This document shows, piece by piece, positions 10,569 through 22,078 of a stretch of DNA of 64,000 nt. The notes under the pieces are model-generated. The model was not told the origin of the DNA and ran no database searches. It was given only the letters and a program-made list of their open reading frames with translations. The stretch covers positions 5,664 to 69,663 of the forward strand of contig CDMY01000470.1 of NCBI GenBank assembly GCA_001179505.1, given 5' to 3'. A program made the translations under genes and the position numbers. The DNA is from Vitrella brassicaformis. Its lineage: Eukaryota; Sar; Vitrellaceae. How positions within the stretch are numbered: the first letter of the stretch is position 1; each line of letters opens with the position of its first letter.

Positions 10569-13500
10569 ACACACAAAAGTGGTGGTCGTGGTGATGGTGT
10601 GAGAGGGTGTGTGTGTATGGGTACCTGTGTTGACGCAGGGTGCGGAGGACCGCCCATCATCATGTTGGTGTGGGGGCGATATGCACCAGGGTGATGCCCA
10701 TGGTGGTGCCCCGGGTGACTCGGCGGCGGGTGGCTGGGCGGTGGCGGGTGCGCCGGTGGGTGGGGGTGGGGCGGGGGCGCCACGGCCGAACGTGACCGAA
10801 AGTGCTGCGCGAGGCCGTGCAGCATCTCATACTCGAGCGTGTCCTGCGGGCCGTCCCCCGAGCCGTCGACGCCCACAGCCGCGGCCGATGACGACTGTCC
10901 TCCCCCACAGATGAGCGACAGGAGATAGTGAGGGTCCCTTTGGCGCTCTCGCTCCTCCTCGGCGTCCTTCTGCCGCTGGGCTGTCAGCTCGTGCTCACGC
11001 GCACTTTCGAAGTGCAGGTCGCGATTCACCTCAGCCGTGCGCGCCTTCTCGGCCTCGATCAGCCGGTCCAGCTCTTCTTGCTCGGCCTGCATGCGCGCCT
11101 CCTCCTGCCTGACCGCCTCAATCTCCTTATCGATACCGTCGACCGCCACGGCGATGTCGCCCCCGGCCCGCTCCTCCCTCTCGATGTCGGCACGCAGCCG
11201 CGCCAGCTCGGCCGCGTCGTCCAGCTCGCGCACCTCCCTCGCCAGCTCAGTACTGAGGGCCTCTTGCCGCCATCTTGTCAGATCGTCATGGTCGTGCAGA
11301 TTCCGGTTCTCGTGCGCGTGGGTGAGCAGCGCCAGCTCAACCTCCATTGCCGCGACCTCGGCCGTCACAACAGCCAGCCGCGCGCTGTTGCTCTCGTACT
11401 CGGCGGCGGGAGGGATGGCTGGCTCGGGCGACGGAAAGCCTTCACAGCCCTCCCTCTCTGCTGTGGCTGCTGCCGCCGCCTCGTCCTCGACGTCGTCGAG
11501 CTGCTGCATCTCCTCGGGGTCCACCTGCGCCTCGATCTCCTCCTGCAGGCCAGCATAATCCTCCTCCTCCTCCTCCTCCTCGTCGCCTTGGTATGCCTCC
11601 TCTTCCTCGTCAAAGCGGCCCGCACCCTCGCCGATGTCAAGCGGCTGACGAATGACACACAACACAACACAACACATTACACACACACACACACCCGTGA
11701 CATCTGTATGTCCTGTTGATCTCTCCAGTGTCCTCACCTGAGCGATAGCATCGTCACGGTACTCTACTTGTTCCTCATCCTCGCCTTGGTATCCCACCTC
11801 CTCCTCTGCCGCCTCGCCCGCTGGTCCCTCGAGCTCCTCCTCATGCTGAAGCAGCTGCTGTGCCTGCGCCTCGATCTCCTCCTGCAGGTCAGCATAATCC
11901 TCCTCCTGGTCGAGTCGAGCGCCATACTGCATGCCGCCCGCGGCAGCTGCTGCAGCTCCGGCCTCCTCCTGCTCCCCTTTGACCTGAGTGTATTGTTCTT
12001 CCTCCTGTGGTGGCTGAATCAGGCGGGGCGGGCCCTCCTGGACGTCAGACACGCCACCCACATCCTACATCCACACACACAGAGACCACAGATGAGCTGC
12101 GGCTGGAGCGAGAGCGTGTTTCTCGTTTTGGCTCTCTGGCAAGTCAGGTACATACCTGGATGAGACGCAGTTGGTCGGGCTGTTGGGCTCCGTTGAGTGC
12201 CCGCTCCATATCGTGGATCTCGCCGTTGCCGCGAGCCTCCTCTGACAGCTGCTGGGGCGCCTCCTGCGACGGGGGGTGGTCGGGCACGAGGAGCACGGGC
12301 GGCAGCAGGTCCTTGTCCTCCTCATGAGCAACGTCAGGCTGCACGCATCATGGCATGTATGTCATGAGAAATGTACGTGTGTATGGTAACACTGCACGTG
12401 TGTCTTCTGTCTGACCTGGACGAGAGTTGGTGCTTGTTCGAACGTCTGCGGCTGTTCCGGCGCGACCGATGCACCATTCCGCTGCTGCGAGAGGTCGCGG
12501 CTGACGGGCAGGCCGGGCGGCACGACGGGCGGCAACAAGTCTTCCGAATCAGGCATTAGGTCACGACTCACAAGATGCGGCGGGGGGTACTGCACACCAC
12601 CCGCACCCCCTTCCACACTCGCCCTCTGGCTACTGGCAGGCCCCTCCCCCTCCCCCGCCTCCATGTCTGACAGCTGCTGCAGGCTGGGCGGCGGTGTGTG
12701 GCCAGCCACCTGCTGTCCCTCCTCCCCGCCGATGCGCACATCCACCCCTCCCTCGGTGTCCAAATCAACGTGCACGGGCGCCGCCAGGTGTCGGGGCGCG
12801 TCGATGTCGATGTGTCGGTCCTCGCCCGCCTCGCGGCACGTCAGATGCAGGTTGGCCGATGCGTCGTCACGGTACTCTACTTGTTCCTCATCCTCGCCTT
12901 GGTATCCCTCCTCCTCCTCCTCTGCCGCCTCGCCCGCTGGTCCCTCGAGCTCCTCCTCATGCTGAAGCAGCTGCTGTGCCTGCGCCTCGATCTCCTCCTG
13001 CAGGCCAGCATAATCCTCCTCCTGGTCGAGTCGAGCGCCATGGCAACACATACAAACGTCCAATGCAATGACACACGTGTGAAGCCCTGTGGGCGCGACT
13101 GACGGGTGCTGCTGGATGTTCGGCAGGCGGAAGGCCGTACTGCACGCCGCCAGCGGCAGCTGCTGCATCGACCACCTGAGCGTATTGCTCTTCCTCCTGT
13201 GGTGGCTGAATCAGACGGGGCGGGCCCTCCTGGATGTCAGACACGCCACCCACATCCTACATCCACACACACACAGAGACCACAGATGAGCTGCTGCTGG
13301 AGCGAGAGCGTGTTTCTCGTTTTGGCTCTCTGGCAAGTCAGGTACCTACCTGGATGAGACGCAGTTGGTCGGGCTGTTGGGCTCCGTTGAGTGCCCGCTC
13401 CATATCGTGGATCTCGCCGTTGCCGCGAGCCTCCTCTGACAGCTGCTGGGGCGCCTCCTGCTGCGGGGGGTGGTCGGGCAAAACCACGGGCGGCGGCAGG

Positions 13501-16500
13501 TCCTCCTCCTCCTCCTCATGAGCAACGTCAGGCTGCAGGCATCATGACATGTATGTCATGAGAAATGTAAGTGTGTATGGTTACACTGCACGTGTATCGT
13601 CTGTCTGACCTGGACGAGAGTTGGTGCTTGTTCGAACGTCTGCGGCTGTTCCGGCGCGATCGATGCACCATTCCGCTGCTGCGAGAGGTCGCGGCTGACG
13701 GGCAGGCCGGGCGGCACGACGGGCGGCAACAAGTCTTCCGAATCAGGCATTAGGTCACGACTCACAGGATGCGGCGGGCGGTACTGCACACCACCCCCAC
13801 TCCCTTCCACACTCCCCCTCTGGCTACTGGCAGGCCCCTCCCCCTCCCCCGCCTCCATGTCTGACAGCTGCTGCAGGCTGGGCGGCGGTGTGTGGCCAGC
13901 CACCTGCTGTCCCTCCGGCTGCTGAGCGGTCGGATGGTACACGTGCTCCTCCCCGCCAATGGGTCCGTGCGGTGACATAGCCTCCCCGCCCTCTGCCTCC
14001 ATTTCCTCCCACCAGCTCAGGCGTCGCGGCTCGGTGTCCAAATCAACGTGCACGGGCGCGTCGATGTCGATGTGTCGGTCCTCGCCCGCCTCGCGGCACG
14101 TCAGATGCTGGTTGGGCGACTCGGGGTGCAGGGCGCCCGACGGCAGGGATGGCGACGCGACAGAGGGAAGCGAGAGGTCCTCCTCCAGCTCGGCGTCCTC
14201 GGCGGCCTCCCCATACGGATCGCACACCGTCTCGCTCTCTTGGCCGGGGCTGCGGACAACGCCCACCACGACGGTGATGTCGTCCCTTTTGCCGCCCCGG
14301 CCGTCGCGAAAATCTGGGTCCTTGGGGTTGTGGATCCGTGCCTCGCGGGCGAAGGGGGTTGGTGCCGTGCGGTCGACGCTGGTGTTGTAGGCCAGCTCCC
14401 CAATCTCCCTGGCCAGCTTGGCCGCCGTCATGCGCCACATGTCGTCCGCCCGCCTAACGACAACATCGATGAGAATATTGTCGAAGACGCCGTCCGTGGC
14501 CGCGATGATGACGTCGCCCTCCTGGACAGCCACCTCCAGGGTCTGGACGCCGGCGCTCCAGTAGCCGCTGCGGGGTCCGGTGGGCGTCCAGAAGGGCGGC
14601 TTGTTGGCGGGGAGCGACCTGAGTCTGTCGGGCAGGGGATCCACGATGCACCGGCGCCCGTCACTGGTCGTCACCCGCCACTCTCTCGCTTTTGGGCCGC
14701 ACAGCTTGGCCAGCTGGAATGGGCACTTCCAGTGGCCGGGCAGCTGCATGGGGAGGAGCTGGCCCTCGATCGTCCCCTCGTCGAGGTCGTCCAGGCAGGT
14801 CACCGCAGCCACGGAGTCGCCAAAGGTGGCCAGGTGGGCGAAGACTCCGCCGTCCTGTTCCACCAGTTTGACGATGGTGGCCGTGGTGGAGCCCTTCGGG
14901 CCGTCCGCCACGGTGTCTTCCCACCCCGCCAGCATCACCTCGCTCGCCCTGTTGTGGCAGCCGCGGCTCTCGCCCGCTGAGTGCTCCTCGCATCGGGACA
15001 TCATGTAGCGGGCGATCGCCTGGCTGCTGTAGCCGAAGTCCTTCTTGATGCCGCCCACGCCATGACCGCGCCGGTCGCGGCGCTCATGAACCACGCGTCC
15101 TCACACTCGTCCTCCCTCCCTTTGCCCCTGGAGAAGGCTGCCATCTCCAGCACCTTGGAGCAAGAGGGAGGGGGAGAGGGTCGCGTCGGGGCTGTGGCAG
15201 TGGGGCTGGCGGTTGGGGGCGTGTTGAGAGAGGTGGACGGCGACTCCCCCGCCGATGAGGGCCGCTTGTGCTGGTCGGGGTGCTGCAGGGGGGGCAGCTG
15301 GCCGGCAGGCGTGACGACTGGCGAGAGTGGCGCTGCCGATGCGGCCGAGACGGGCGTGGCGTCCTCCTCTGCAGGGGGCTGTTCCCCACCCCTCTCATGC
15401 GCCTCTTCCCTCTGGTGAGCCACCATCTGCATGAAGGTGTCGATCTGCCGGTCGACCACCGCCCGGTCAGCCGCCGCTATGGGGGATGAGTCGACAGACG
15501 GCGCGCCATCAGGAGCACTCTCCGCCACGTCCGCACGGATGGCGGCACTGGCGTGTGTGAGGGGCAGCACGATCGACTCAGGGGGGGTGGATGGAGGCAG
15601 GGGCGGGAGTGTGTCGTGCGAGCGGGAGACGGGGGAGATGCCCTTGACCGTCTGGGGCGAGGCCGCTGGCACAGCTTGCGTTGTGTCGACCACCCTCAGC
15701 TTGCTCACATCTGGCCTTCCCGCCGGCACGTCTTCTCTGTCTGTCGGTGCGGCGGCCTCCTCCGGTTGCTGCTGCCGCTGTTTGTCTCGCCCCTCCTTGA
15801 GTCCCTCGGTGCTCGTCGATCGCGCAGCCCATTTCTCGTCCTTCTCCTCATCTGCCCTCTCCGGTGGCGGCACGGCAGCCATCGGGGCCTCTCGACGGAC
15901 AGGCGGCGAGAGTGGAGAGGACGTGAAGGCCCCCAGCCCCTCCCTAGCCACGATGGTGTCCTCAGCGGCCTCATCGCCCAAGTGCTCCTCCCCATCTTGC
16001 GTCGCCGGTGCTTCAGGGCTCCCGAGAGTGCCTCTGTCTCTGTCACGGTCTCTGTACTGCTGGGCGGGCGACGGCGTGGGTGAGAGTGGAGGCGGGGGCG
16101 ACGGCTCCTCCTCGCCCTCGCTCTTGTCTTCTTGCTGTGTGCTGCTGGGCGGGGTGGGCTGCGAACGGGATGGGGCCTGGTCGGGCACCATGTCCGGCTG
16201 AAGGTCCGCGTGGTACACTGCACGACACAAACACACGAAGGAACGAACGTGCGAACGACATTCACACACACATCCCGATTGTGTGTGTGGGGTGCTGGTG
16301 TGTTTGTGTGTGCGTACCAGCTCCCCCAGCGCCGCCCTCTTCGTCGGTGTACTCGTCCCTGTCGTCGCTCTTGGGCAGCGGCACGCTGCCGGCGCTCACA
16401 GACTTCTCCGTCGCAAGAGCAGGATACGACGGCGGGGGCGGTGTAGACACCTGCACCCACAACACACACACACCGATGTTGCCTCGGTCACACACGCCAC

Positions 16501-17284
16501 ACGCACACAGAGAGAGACATACGCACCTTCCTGTCGGCCTGTGTCTCGGGGTCGCTCTCGTCGATGCGGCCACCAGGAACGGCACCAGCACTGGCCAAGA
16601 GCGGCCCGCCTCCCATCCCGAAGCCGCTGCCCGCGAGCGCGTCTCTGATGGGGGGGCTGCTGATGCTGAGGCGGTGTGCGTGTGGGTTGGTGGGCGGGGC
16701 GGGGACGGGGAATGGGGCCTTTGAGGGCGACATGATGCCGCCAGACTTCATGGTGATGGAGTCGCGCTTGCCCATGTTGATCTGCGGGGAGGTGGGCATC
16801 GACTCGCTCTCGGGCAGCGACACACGGGGGTTGGCGGCTTTGTCTGAGAGACAAGGGAAGAGGGGGAACCCCGTTTCTTTGTGTGTCAAGCAAGGGTGTG
16901 TGTGCGTGAGATGCCGCCCATTTGCTCACTCACCGGGCGGCTGAATGACGGTGGAGTGTGACTGCACCCCGTCTGCGCGCGGCCTGAGGTGGGTGGGGGG
17001 GATCATGTTGGCCGCCGTGCTGGGCGTCCCGTTGCCCTGCGATACCGTCGGGCTCTCAGGCGTCCCGCCACCTGCACCCACACACACAGAGAGATGTGAA
17101 ACAAACCAGCTCGTCCATGCGGTGAATGAATCGTGCTGGCGCACCTGAGGAGGCGCCTGGCTGCGTGGACGTCATAGTGGTCTGCAAGGGGGCCTTCGGT
17201 GAGAGAGTCGACTCGCCCCTCTCGCGAAGGGCGCTGCCTGTGGGGGGCGGCTCGCTGCGCCACCGACTCAAATCCTGCGAGCAG

Positions 17285-17316
<32 letters not shown>

Positions 17317-17873
17317 GACAGAGGGGTGAGGAGCCATTATCACATTGAATTCATCGTCATTCATTCACAGTGAATGATCCATTATCACACTACACGGTGT
17401 GAGTGACGCGCGTGGGAAGTAGGGGGAGAGGGTGTCGGTGTGCTTACGAGTCTCATTTGGAGTATTTCGAGCCCGGCGGCCTGTTTGATCTTGTCCATGT
17501 CGCTGCCTGGCCGGGTGTCGCGGTCCAACTCGGCCTCGTCAGTCGACGATGAGGCGCCACGCAATGACTAATGAATTATTCACACCCATGACACACAGAG
17601 AGAGATTTGTGTGCGTGTTGGTGTTGGTGTTGGTGTTGGTGTGCTGTGTGTGCGAAGCGAAGCGGTCGGCGTACGGGTAGTTGTGTGAGCATGGACTTGA
17701 CTGCGTCCTTCTTGTGTGCGATGGCGTGGCGCGTTCTTGTGTGCGATGGCGTGGCGCGTCTCCTCGATCTGCTCCTCCAGCGTCTTTGGGCCCTCCACAC
17801 CGTCGCTGTCGTTGGCGCCTCCCGTGGACAGCTCGTCACCGTCTATCATATCAACTAGGTGGCCTGCATGCAT
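10451..17873 (-). CDS. Large PTC7-like PP2C gene E with repeated exon block and coiled-coil tail; likely disrupted
   Basis: Exons read in phase on the minus strand: 17873-17690 (5' end uncertain), 17567-17448, 17273-17145, 17071-16934, 16843-16527, 16450-16318, 16217-13610, 13532-13350, 13256 to about 13.1 kb, one ending at 12416, 12338-12156, 12064-11738, 11644-10625 and 10521 into the gap. Encoded order: acidic coiled-coil start, Ser/Pro-rich linker, PP2C domain, repeated Gln/Glu/Pro-rich block, then a coiled coil and Pro/His tail matching protein A. The phosphatase part has ECEDAW, a GSTTATIV strand, ATDGVFDN and KRDDITVVV, the metal-binding and core motifs of PTC7-type enzymes. The first DGVGG motif is broken: 13 bases are missing near 15060 compared with the cassette copies, removing the metal-binding Asp and shifting frame. 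A second lesion, a 25-base duplication, sits at 17710-17759. The gene may be inactive, or one or both indels may be assembly errors. Confidence 0.7.
11745..12855 (-). repeat. Tandem multi-exon block, unit 1 (in gene E)
   Basis: About 1.1 kb that repeats almost base for base in 12856-14110. It contains the exons encoding a block that ends in PTLVQ, the PDVAHEE...LRLIQ exon and the DVGGVSD...EDYADLQ exon, with their introns. The two units sit in the same gene and orientation. Confidence 0.85.
12856..14110 (-). repeat. Tandem multi-exon block, unit 2 (in gene E)
   Basis: Partner of the preceding block, offset about 1.1 to 1.2 kb. It differs by a few substitutions, by an extra 60-base stretch near 13045-13110 and by an extra segment near 13920-14010. 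Confidence 0.85.
17361..17377. repeat. Perfect palindrome TCATTCAC-A-GTGAATGA, copy 1
   Basis: Eight-base arms around a single A, embedded in a longer repeated segment (GAGCCATTATCACATTGAA...). A second copy is at 18430-18446. It lies within an intron or flank of gene E. Confidence 0.8.
17710..17759. repeat. Direct tandem duplication of 25 bases
   Basis: Two perfect adjacent copies of a 25-base unit (17710-17734 and 17735-17759) inside the first coding exon of gene E. As 25 is not a multiple of three, it shifts the frame within a helical segment (EEQIEETRHAIAHK); with one unit the frame continues to a good splice donor. Confidence 0.85.
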
Positions 17874-18049
17874 CAACAGAATCACCCACACCACCCAAAG
17901 CAGCAATGAGAACGAATCCAAAGGCCAATAACTTCATGATCACATGAATGACAGTGCATAATGAGTGAGCCATTATCACATTGATCAATTGAATGATCCA
18001 TAGTCACGCAACACCATGTCAGTGACATGATCACATGCAATGGATGAAT

Positions 18050-18370
18050 CAATGGATGGCATCATCGTGCTGGCGCACCTGATGAGGAGATTCATAGTGG
18101 TCTGCGGTGGGAGAGCGGCTCGCTGCACCAACACACACCAACACACACACACACACACAAACGACAGGTGGGTGAATGTGTTAGTGGAGTGCATTCGACC
18201 AACAACCGCACACAAACATCAACCACACACACGCACACACGTGTTCCGGACTGACCTTGATCTCCTCCTCGCCCTCTATCATCATGACTACTTGACCTGC
18301 ATGCATCAACAGATTCACCCACACCAGCCAAAGCGCCAATGAGAACTGATCCAGAGGCGAAGGACTTCAT
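18050..18370 (-). pseudogene. Truncated copy of the 5' end of gene E
   Basis: On the minus strand 18370-18255 repeats the first exon of gene E and ends at a GT donor. 18109-18087 repeats the TTM... exon of gene E (17166-17145) with acceptor and donor intact. The exons in between and all downstream coding are missing. A second frame starting at 18370 encodes a signal-peptide-like start (MKSFASGSVLIGALAGVG). Interpreted as a partial tandem duplication of the gene head. Confidence 0.55.
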
Positions 18371-18429
18371 GATCACATCAATGACACTGCATAATGAGCG
18401 AGCCATTATCACATTGAATTCATCGTCAT

Positions 18430-18446
18430 TCATTCACAGTGAATGA
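18430..18446. repeat. Perfect palindrome TCATTCAC-A-GTGAATGA, copy 2
   Basis: Same sequence and same repeated context as the palindrome at 17361-17377, upstream of the truncated gene-head copy. Confidence 0.8.
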
Positions 18447-18699
18447 TCCATGGTCACACCACACGACGTGAGTGACATGCATAGTCCACAATCAATCACT
18501 TGAATGACTTCATTCAGTCATCATCGTGAAAAACTACGTGAGTGACATGTGTCATTGCAAAATGGTCAAGTGAGTCGTTTGTTGACTGACTGACGACCGT
18601 TGAGTGTCATTGCGATGTGTCTCTGTGTGTGTGTGTGTGTGTGTGTGCTCACGGTGTGGGTACGGCTGAATGATGTGCATTCACATCTGTATACCGGTA

Positions 18700-19143
18700 C
18701 GAATACACATGTGGGTGGATGCATCGACCGGGTGGTGCATTCCGATGCATTCCTCTCACTTTTCTGTCTATCTGACTGAGAATGCATCATGTACACACTC
18801 CCTCTCTACGTGGGTGCGTACCTCACGTCGATTCGTCACCTCAGCGGCGACAGACCGACGTCCGGAGACCTCAGCGGCGAGGAGAGGACCTCACTCTGGC
18901 GATAAGGTCGGCTGCTCTTACGGCCTGGCCTCTCGTGGCAGAACAGCTTGAAAAACGCCGCGCAAATGACGAAACTGAGCGATCCCTGCCTGCAAGCTCG
19001 CAAAAACGACATCGCAACAAACAACGCAGCAGGAGCGCTAATCATCTCATCTTTGCTTCCCTCCGCCGACATCCATCGCTTTTTGGCAGCCAGAAGGCCA
19101 TTCTATGCGTCAACTGGCATTGCAGAAGTGCACTGGAGGCATC
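18700..19143 (+). repeat. Left arm of a long inverted repeat
   Basis: The outer part (18708-18830) and inner part (18965-19143) match the reverse complement of 23430-23556 and 23133-23290. The middle 110 bases have diverged. The arms are about 440 bases long and 4 kb apart. No transposase is seen between them. Confidence 0.85.
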
Positions 19144-22014
19144 TCGGCCGAATCCTCATCATCGCTTGTTTCACTCTGCCGGTGGTGCATCGGCCGCCGA
19201 CGACACTCACGACGGCCGCTGGAGTGCCCTCGGCCTTTCACATGACGAGAACCGACGAAAACACGCGAGAGAACTCGACGTCTGAAACACTCACTCACAA
19301 TCGGTCAGTCAACATCTCATCTGCATCATCTGAGTGCTTCACTGCTTCCCTGTGCGTCTATTCGCTTCGTCAGATGCTTCACACCGACTGACCGGGGCGA
19401 CCAAACGCTCTGCGACTGATGCCGCAACATGAGCTTGAGTCATTCGTTCGTGTGATGCTGACACATGCTGTTCATCAGCCCAACGAAGGGCCGTCCTCAT
19501 CAACAAAGAGAGGAGGTGTGCAGTACAACGCGGAGAGTGTGGTGGTCGCGCCAACACAGCCGCACAAGCCGTCGCACGAAGATCCGCAACACTTTAGCTT
19601 GCAGGTGAAGAGATGATCGTCGAGGGCTGTTTCCCAGCTTCCTTGTGTGTGTTTAGGTGTGCTGTGGCGAGGCGAGGGCGTGTCCGTCGTGATCTGCGCC
19701 GTCCTACACCCTTCATTCATGTGAGCAAAAGCGTGCGCAGCGCCACTCGCCGATATCGTGCACCCCCGCATTGTTTTCTCATTGTTCTGGTGTGTGTGTG
19801 CACGTGTGCGGCCCGTGGTGCATCCACGTGCATGGGGGTCGCCACTTTGATGTCACTCAAGGACGCCATCGGCACTTATCGGCACCGCTTTCGGGTTTGA
19901 TGCGGCTGTCGCATCGCTCTCTCGTTCCTTGAGGCTGCCGACAAGTCGCTGGGGCTGCGGGAGAGAAGCCCCGGATGCCCTTGATGCATGCGACAATCTT
20001 GTTGTGCGGACTGACGGTGGCTCGTCTTATGTGGGGGGACGGCCTTCGATACGAGGCGATGCTCACTGGCGGCGCGTCGGCTGATTGCTGGGTGGAGAAC
20101 TCGCTTTCTCAAGTGGCGCTGCGTGTTGGCTGTAATTGGCTGTGGTGTGAAGGATCTCAAGGCCGCGATGTGTGCCGGAGAAGGCGGCCGATCAGCCTTG
20201 CCGCAGCCTCAGCCGCTTGTTGGTCGGCCTGTCTTCCTGTCGATTTTCGGTCAACAAACCAGTTGGTGTCGATATATGGGAAGGCCGGTGGATTTTCTGA
20301 TCCGTCACGTTCACATCAGTGCAGCGCCGCTGCGGCAATCTGTCGGAAGTCGAGGCATCGGCTGTTTCATGCGGCCCTCTAATCGTGCCAACAGTGCGGA
20401 GGGGGGATGGGGAGGGAGGTGGCTGGCGAGTCGGCGGGGCGACAGCCTTTATTTGCCCGAACATTGGCCGGCATGTCTGGTGTCTGGTTTGCACACTGAT
20501 TGGCGCGATTTGCTGATTGGCGTTGGTTTCGCTATATACACGTGGAGGGAGGATTCGCTGTCTAATGTGCCTTTTTATGGCTGGTCTCAGGGTCTGTTCC
20601 TCCTCTCATTTGCTTGTGGCTGAGTGGAGGACTTGCTATTCGAAATGGCCATCTACATGTATGTGGCGAAGAGGTGGCAGGCGAGATGGACTAGTTCTGC
20701 TCTTTGAGTGAGGATGGCTGTACACATATGGGAAGGAAGATTGGGCGGCCTCCGCGTGTGTTCTTAGCAGAGAGACTATGAACTATAAAAAGGATCTCAT
20801 CCATTTATTTCTGTGGCCGTATATTGGGCTGTTGCGTGGGATATCGGGCTTCTTGTTCATGGAAGACCGCCTGTTATGATTATGCAGTATCCTGAGGCAA
20901 TGGACTGATGCCCTGCGCTAATGTCTGTTACTTCACCTGCCGAAATGTCTGACTGGCGTGTCGCCCTTCTGCTTGCACATCCAGTCAGACACACCGGACA
21001 TACAACACACATCCTCCAGACGAAATGGACACAGCCGCGTTTTCCATTGCTTGACGAGCGCATTCGTAATCTACAATCAACTCGAAGAATGGCACGCACA
21101 CACAAGATCGGTGATACTTCCGGCCAAGCGGCGAGATACTGTACAACTTTCTCGACAGAGAGGCGCGGGCCACACAAAAAAGAAAAAAGAAAAAGATCAG
21201 ATTGGCCGCCTCGCTCAGCCCATTTCGCCATTGTGAGGCCTTCGGGCCGTCAAACTGAGAGCGCTCGGGGTTCGTTTTCATCATTTAAGCGTCGGTAAGA
21301 AGACGCCAAGTGAGAGCGGCTCATGGGAGGTGCACAAGACCGACGACAGGTATGCACAGAAGTACAAAGGGAGCGTGCACCTTGAGCAATTCGCACGTAT
21401 TCACTGTTGAGCAGCCACATCGCCACCGCGTGGGAGCGGCGGATAGAGCTCGTTTCGGCCTCATTCTGGCGCGGACTTCCTCCAACTGGGGAGCTCTTGG
21501 AGGAGCCTCGTCAATGAGCCGCGCTGTTTTGCTACAGGAGGTGAAGGCGCGAGGTGACAGAAAGCGCTTTCTGAGGAGGTGAAGGCGGCGAGGTGACAGA
21601 CCGACGACAGATGAAGGAGCTCTTCACCAGTGTGAGAACCGGTCGCCGCTGTAAGGTCTCCATCGTTGAGAAGGCAATTCCCTCTTGTGTCCTCCCCCGC
21701 CAAGGAGCTTTTTCGTTGAGAGGCCTTGTCGAAGACGTGAAGCCGGCAAGACGACGCACACCACGCTGAGAGCAGGCCAGCTGTCCACTGACGACAAGGC
21801 CGCCATCCACGTGAGGGCAAAAGGGCGACATGCATCGGCCTGCGCATCTCTTGCGTCTCTTGTTGATCAGTTCTCAACAATCTCGGCAAAGGCAGCACGT
21901 TTTTGCCAGTTTTGCAACCGTGAGGCTGACTGAGGAGCTGTCGAGGAGCTGACGGCGGCGACAGACGGACGACAGGTGCGCGCACACGTACTCGAGGAGT
22001 GTGATTGACGATCA
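19144..22014. other. Repeat-rich region without a recognisable gene
   Basis: Open frames here are short, lack family features and lack the CA/TG-type introns of real genes nearby. Base composition is less GC-rich than in the coding regions. Related short blocks recur (GAGGTGAAGGCGGCGAGGTG at about 21538 and 21575; a GTGAGGCCTTCGGGCCGT block at 21230, similar to 23350-23385). Probably remnants of old repeats. Confidence 0.5.
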
Positions 22015-22078
22015 ATGAGGTCCTTTGCCTCTGAATCAGTTCTCATTGCTGCTTTGGCTGGTGTGGGTGAATCTGTTG

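Noticed and set aside
14048-14980. 310-residue plus-strand open frame
   Set aside because: Antisense shadow of the PP2C domain of gene E, which has clear phosphatase motifs.
18618-18650. CRISPR-like or telomere-like arrays
   Set aside because: The tandem tracts here and elsewhere are di- and tetranucleotide microsatellites without unique spacers or telomere units; the genome is eukaryotic.
19144-22014. Possible transposase between the inverted repeat arms
   Set aside because: No frame longer than about 185 residues and no recognisable catalytic pattern on either strand.
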